Part shown: piece after piece, positions 6,047 through 8,595 of the stretch
How the letters are laid out: each line of letters opens with the position of its first letter
Numbering within the stretch: the first letter of the stretch is position 1
NCBI GenBank assembly: GCA_023426225.1
Contig: JAFABD010000154.1
Coordinates: forward strand, 1 to 8,595
Direction: 5' to 3'
From: Pseudomonadota bacterium
GTDB taxonomy: Bacteria > Pseudomonadota > Alphaproteobacteria > Sphingomonadales > Sphingomonadaceae
Length of the DNA stretch: 8,595 nucleotides
Position numbers and translations under genes: made by a program
Notes under the pieces: generated by a model
What the model was told of the DNA's origin: nothing
Databases searched by the model: none
The model's input: only the letters and a program-made list of their open reading frames with translations

Positions 6047-6149
6047 GCCCGCCCACGCCGCGCGCGCGGTTCGCGCGGTGCGTGTTCAGGAACTCCACGT
6101 AGAGCGTCGGCACCCCGCCGCGCGCTAGCCCCGCATCGTCAAGAGTCAC
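6027..6149 (-). pseudogene. Possible coding remnant (40 codons), unrecognised
   Basis: A minus-strand frame from GTG 6149 to TAA 6029-6027 ends GGVPTLYVEFLNTHRANRAR and then GVGGQSTRAA. By my count, G/C is about 78% at codon position 1, 58% at position 2 and 85% at position 3, the pattern of real coding DNA in this genome. No ribosome site precedes it, and the frame upstream runs antisense through the next gene, so if real it is the tail of a lost gene or a very short protein. It could also be chance in GC-rich spacer. A GC-rich inverted repeat, CCGCGCG/CGCGCGG (6059-6077), lies within it. Confidence 0.2.
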
Positions 6150-6168
6150 GATGGGGAAGAGGAAGCGC

Positions 6169-7533
6169 ATGGGCGTCTCGCTGCAGTTTCTGGGGGGCAC
6201 CGGCACGGTGACCGGGTCCAAATATCTGATCGAGACCGATCGCAGCCGCATCATGATCGATTGCGGGCTTTTCCAGGGGTTCAAACAGCTTCGCGAGCGC
6301 AACTGGGCGCCGTTGCCCGTCGCGCCTTCGTCGATCGACGCGGTGCTGATCACGCACGCGCACCTCGACCATTCGGGCTATCTGCCGGCGCTGGTGCGTG
6401 ACGGGTATCGCGGGCCGATCCACAGCACGCACGCGACCAAGCGGCTGTGCGAACTGCTGCTGCCCGACAGCGGACACCTGATGGAAGCCGATGCGCGCTT
6501 TGCCAACGAGCGCGCCTTTACGCGGCACAACCCGGCGCTGCCGCTGTATACCCAGCGCGACGCCGAGGCGGCGCTGCGCCCGTTCCGCACGCACGATTTC
6601 GACAAGCCCGTCGACGTGACCGAGGATTGCCGCGCGATCTTCCGCCCCGCGGGGCATATTCTGGGCGCGGCCAACATCGAATTGCAGTGCGAGGGGCTGC
6701 GCATCGTCTTTTCGGGCGATGTCGGCCGGTATGACTCGGCGACGATGGTGCCGCCGACGCCGGTGCACCATGCCGATTACGTCATCGTCGAATCGACCTA
6801 TGGCAACCGGCTGCACGACCATGGCTCGGTCGAGGCGGTGCTGGAGGACATTATCGGCCGCACGGTGCAGCGCGGCGGCACGGTGGTGATCCCGGCCTTT
6901 GCCGTGGGGCGTGCCCAGTCGCTGATCTATCATCTGAGCGTGCTGCGCCGGCAGGGCAAGCTGGTTGACGTGCCCGTCTATCTCGACAGCCCGATGGCGG
7001 TGAACGCGAGCGAGATCTTCTGCCAGTTCGCGGGCGAGCACCGGCTGAGCGCGGCGCAGTGCCAGGAAGCGTTCGGCATGGTGCATTACACGCGCGAGAC
7101 CGAGGATTCGAAGGCGCTGGACGAAGACCCGACGCCCAAGGTCATCATTTCGGCGAGCGGGATGGCGACCGGCGGGCGCGTCCTGTATCACCTGCGCCAC
7201 TATGCGCCGATGCGCCGCAACACGATCCTGCTGGCGGGATTCCAGGCCGGCGGCACGCGCGGCGCGTCGCTGAAGGCCGGGGCGCAGGAACTGAAGATCC
7301 ACGGCGATTACGTGCCCGTGCGCGCCGAGGTGGCGAGCCTGGACATGGTGTCGGCGCATGCCGATCGCGACGAGCTGCTGCGCTGGCTGGGCGGGTTCGA
7401 GGCGGCGCCGCGCATGACCTTTGTCACGCATGGCGAGGCCGAGGCTTCCGACAGCTTCCGTCGCACCATCACCGAGACGCTCGGCTGGGCCGCGCGCGTG
7501 CCCGAACAGGGCGAGAAGGTCGTGCTGGCGTGA
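6169..7533 (+). CDS. MBL-fold hydrolase with beta-CASP domain (RNA exonuclease-like)
   Basis: A 454-residue cytoplasmic zinc hydrolase of the beta-CASP group (COG1236-like), whose characterised members cut or trim RNA. The metallo-beta-lactamase core has LGGTGTVTGSKYL (8-20), THAHLDH (62-68; ligands H63, H65, D67, H68), H163 in PAGHILGA, and D184 in FSGDVGR. The beta-CASP insert contains IPAFAVGRAQ (241-250), LDSPMAV (272-278) and SASGMATGGR (328-337). The distal core returns with VSAHADR (H397) and VTHGEAE (H421). All expected metal ligands are present and the length is normal for the family. ATG 6169 is preferred over ATG 6151 because the purine tract between them (GGGGAAGAGGAAG) is a strong ribosome site for the later ATG, and homology starts at MGVSLQFLGG. 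It overlaps the next gene by 4 nt, indicating one operon. Substrate is not determinable from sequence: RNA end-processing, or a general phosphodiesterase. Confidence 0.92.
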   Translation: MGVSLQFLGGTGTVTGSKYLIETDRSRIMIDCGLFQGFKQLRERNWAPLPVAPSSIDAVLITHAHLDHSGYLPALVRDGYRGPIHSTHATKRLCELLLPDSGHLMEADARFANERAFTRHNPALPLYTQRDAEAALRPFRTHDFDKPVDVTEDCRAIFRPAGHILGAANIELQCEGLRIVFSGDVGRYDSATMVPPTPVHHADYVIVESTYGNRLHDHGSVEAVLEDIIGRTVQRGGTVVIPAFAVGRAQSLIYHLSVLRRQGKLVDVPVYLDSPMAVNASEIFCQFAGEHRLSAAQCQEAFGMVHYTRETEDSKALDEDPTPKVIISASGMATGGRVLYHLRHYAPMRRNTILLAGFQAGGTRGASLKAGAQELKIHGDYVPVRAEVASLDMVSAHADRDELLRWLGGFEAAPRMTFVTHGEAEASDSFRRTITETLGWAARVPEQGEKVVLA

Positions 7534-8595
7534 GCGCGACGGCCGAGACGACGGCCGCCCCCGACGCGATCGCTGCCGCGGCGCGGGCGCCGCTGTGCCT
7601 GCGTCGGCTGGGGCTGGAGACGCAGAGCGAGCCGGTGGTGCTGATGCGCGCCGACTGCCCGGTGGGCCGTGCCGAGGGCGTCGCCGCACGCAGCCAGGTC
7701 GAGCTGGAGGCGGGCGGGCGCAGCGTGATCGCGACGCTGTACCTCGTCACCGACGGGATGCTGGCGCCGGGCGAGGTGGGCCTTTCCGAAGTCGCGTGGC
7801 GGCGGCTGGGAGCAGCCGAGGGCAGCCCGGTGCAGGTGCGCCACGCCCGCCCGATCGAATCGATGAGCGCGGTGCGCGCCAAGGTCTATGGCCATCGGCT
7901 CGACGATGCGCGGCTGAAGGCGATCGTCGCCGACGTCGTCGCCGAACGCTATTCGGACGTGCAGCTCGCGGCGTTCATCACCGCCTTTTCGGCGCAGCCG
8001 ACGCAGCTTGCCGAGACGATCGCGCTGACGCGCGCGATGCTGGAGGCGGGCGATCGGCTGTCGTGGCCGGCGCCGCTGGTCGCGGACAAGCATTGCGTGG
8101 GCGGACTGCCCGGCAACCGGACGACGCCGCTGGTCGTCGCGATCGCGGCGGCGGCGGGGCTGACGATCCCCAAGACCTCATCGCGCGCGATCACCAGTCC
8201 GGCGGGCACCGCCGACACGATGGAGACGATGGCGCCGGTCGACCTCGACCTGCCGACGATGCGTCGCGTCGTCGAGCGCGAGGGCGGGTGCATCGCGTGG
8301 GGCGGCAGCGTGCGGCTGAGCCCGGCCGACGACATCTTCATCCGCGTCGAGCGGGTGCTCGACCTCGACAGCGAGGCGCAGCTGGTCGCGTCGGTGTTGT
8401 CGAAAAAGCTTGCCGCAGGATCGACGCACGTGCTGCTCGACCTGCCGATCGGTCCCACGGCCAAGGTTCGGACCGAGGACGATGCCCATCGGCTGGCAGC
8501 CGTGCTGCGTGCCGTCGCGGGCGCATTCGGCCAGACGGTGCGCCCGGTGCTGACCGACGGCACGCAGCCGGTGGGCGTGGGGATCGGCCCCGCGC
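7530..8595 (+). CDS. Thymidine/AMP phosphorylase family protein, N-terminal 355 residues (cut by right edge)
   Basis: A long-type nucleoside/nucleotide phosphorylase, the family holding bacterial putative thymidine phosphorylase 2 and archaeal AMP phosphorylase. Such enzymes split a nucleoside or NMP with phosphate to give a base and a ribose phosphate. An N-terminal barrel-like extension absent from classic DeoA covers about residues 20-110 (LRRLGLETQSEPVVLMRADC). DKHCVGGLPGNRTTP (186-200) is the phosphate-binding loop, matching KHSTGGVGDK of DeoA. KTSSRAITSPAGTADTMETM (215-234) is the family signature and AWGGSVRLSPADD (256-268) follows. About 145 residues should be missing on the right. 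The start GTG 7530 overlaps the upstream TGA (GTGA), which explains the lack of a strong ribosome site of its own and points to translational coupling. The substrate is uncertain: thymidine is the usual annotation, but the long architecture leaves AMP or other NMPs open. Confidence 0.9.
   Translation, partial: MSATAETTAAPDAIAAAARAPLCLRRLGLETQSEPVVLMRADCPVGRAEGVAARSQVELEAGGRSVIATLYLVTDGMLAPGEVGLSEVAWRRLGAAEGSPVQVRHARPIESMSAVRAKVYGHRLDDARLKAIVADVVAERYSDVQLAAFITAFSAQPTQLAETIALTRAMLEAGDRLSWPAPLVADKHCVGGLPGNRTTPLVVAIAAAAGLTIPKTSSRAITSPAGTADTMETMAPVDLDLPTMRRVVEREGGCIAWGGSVRLSPADDIFIRVERVLDLDSEAQLVASVLSKKLAAGSTHVLLDLPIGPTAKVRTEDDAHRLAAVLRAVAGAFGQTVRPVLTDGTQPVGVGIGPA

Noticed and set aside
5908..6150. 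tRNA-Ala as an attachment site of a genomic island
   Set aside because: No repeated 3' tRNA segment, integrase or mobility gene is visible in the window.

Overview
The window is GC-rich chromosomal DNA with the codon habits and gene style of an alphaproteobacterium, most likely a sphingomonad. The evidence is strong G/C bias at third codon positions, a SWFGD-plus-DUF2171 protein typical of that group, a small zinc-ribbon protein of a sphingomonad kind, and a tRNA-Ala(CGC). The genus call is inference from protein style, not from a search. I see no insertion sequence, phage gene, integrase or CRISPR array.

Layout, left to right. (1) The 5' three quarters of thrS (threonyl-tRNA synthetase) lies on the minus strand and runs off the left edge. 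(2) An S66-family LD-carboxypeptidase (LdcA-like) sits just upstream of it on the same strand, with a likely terminator and a leader hairpin between the two. (3) Diverging from ldcA across 68 bp, on the plus strand, is an atypical MurC/Mpl-like Mur ligase. Its 3' end is built from inverted repeats and unusual codons. (4) Next, on the plus strand, is a 72-residue zinc-ribbon-like protein with a plausible promoter that overlaps the end of the ligase gene. (5) A roughly 320-bp GC-rich gap with hairpins separates it from a convergent minus-strand gene. That gene encodes a 383-residue protein with a disordered Gly/Tyr/Arg-rich N-terminal half, a SWFGD motif, a charged helix and a C-terminal DUF2171 domain. 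(6) A tRNA-Ala(CGC) with encoded CCA and the G3:U70 identity pair follows on the plus strand. (7) A short stretch downstream of the tRNA carries a coding-like base pattern on the minus strand and may be a gene remnant. (8) A translationally coupled plus-strand pair ends the window: an MBL/beta-CASP exonuclease-like hydrolase and a long-type thymidine/AMP phosphorylase family enzyme, cut by the right edge.

Two functional themes stand out. LdcA and the Mur ligase can be read as a peptidoglycan-recycling pair: tetrapeptide is trimmed to tripeptide, and the peptide is then re-ligated to UDP-MurNAc. The beta-CASP hydrolase and the phosphorylase, overlapping by 4 nt, suggest RNA or nucleotide scavenging. 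Both are inferences from family and neighbourhood.
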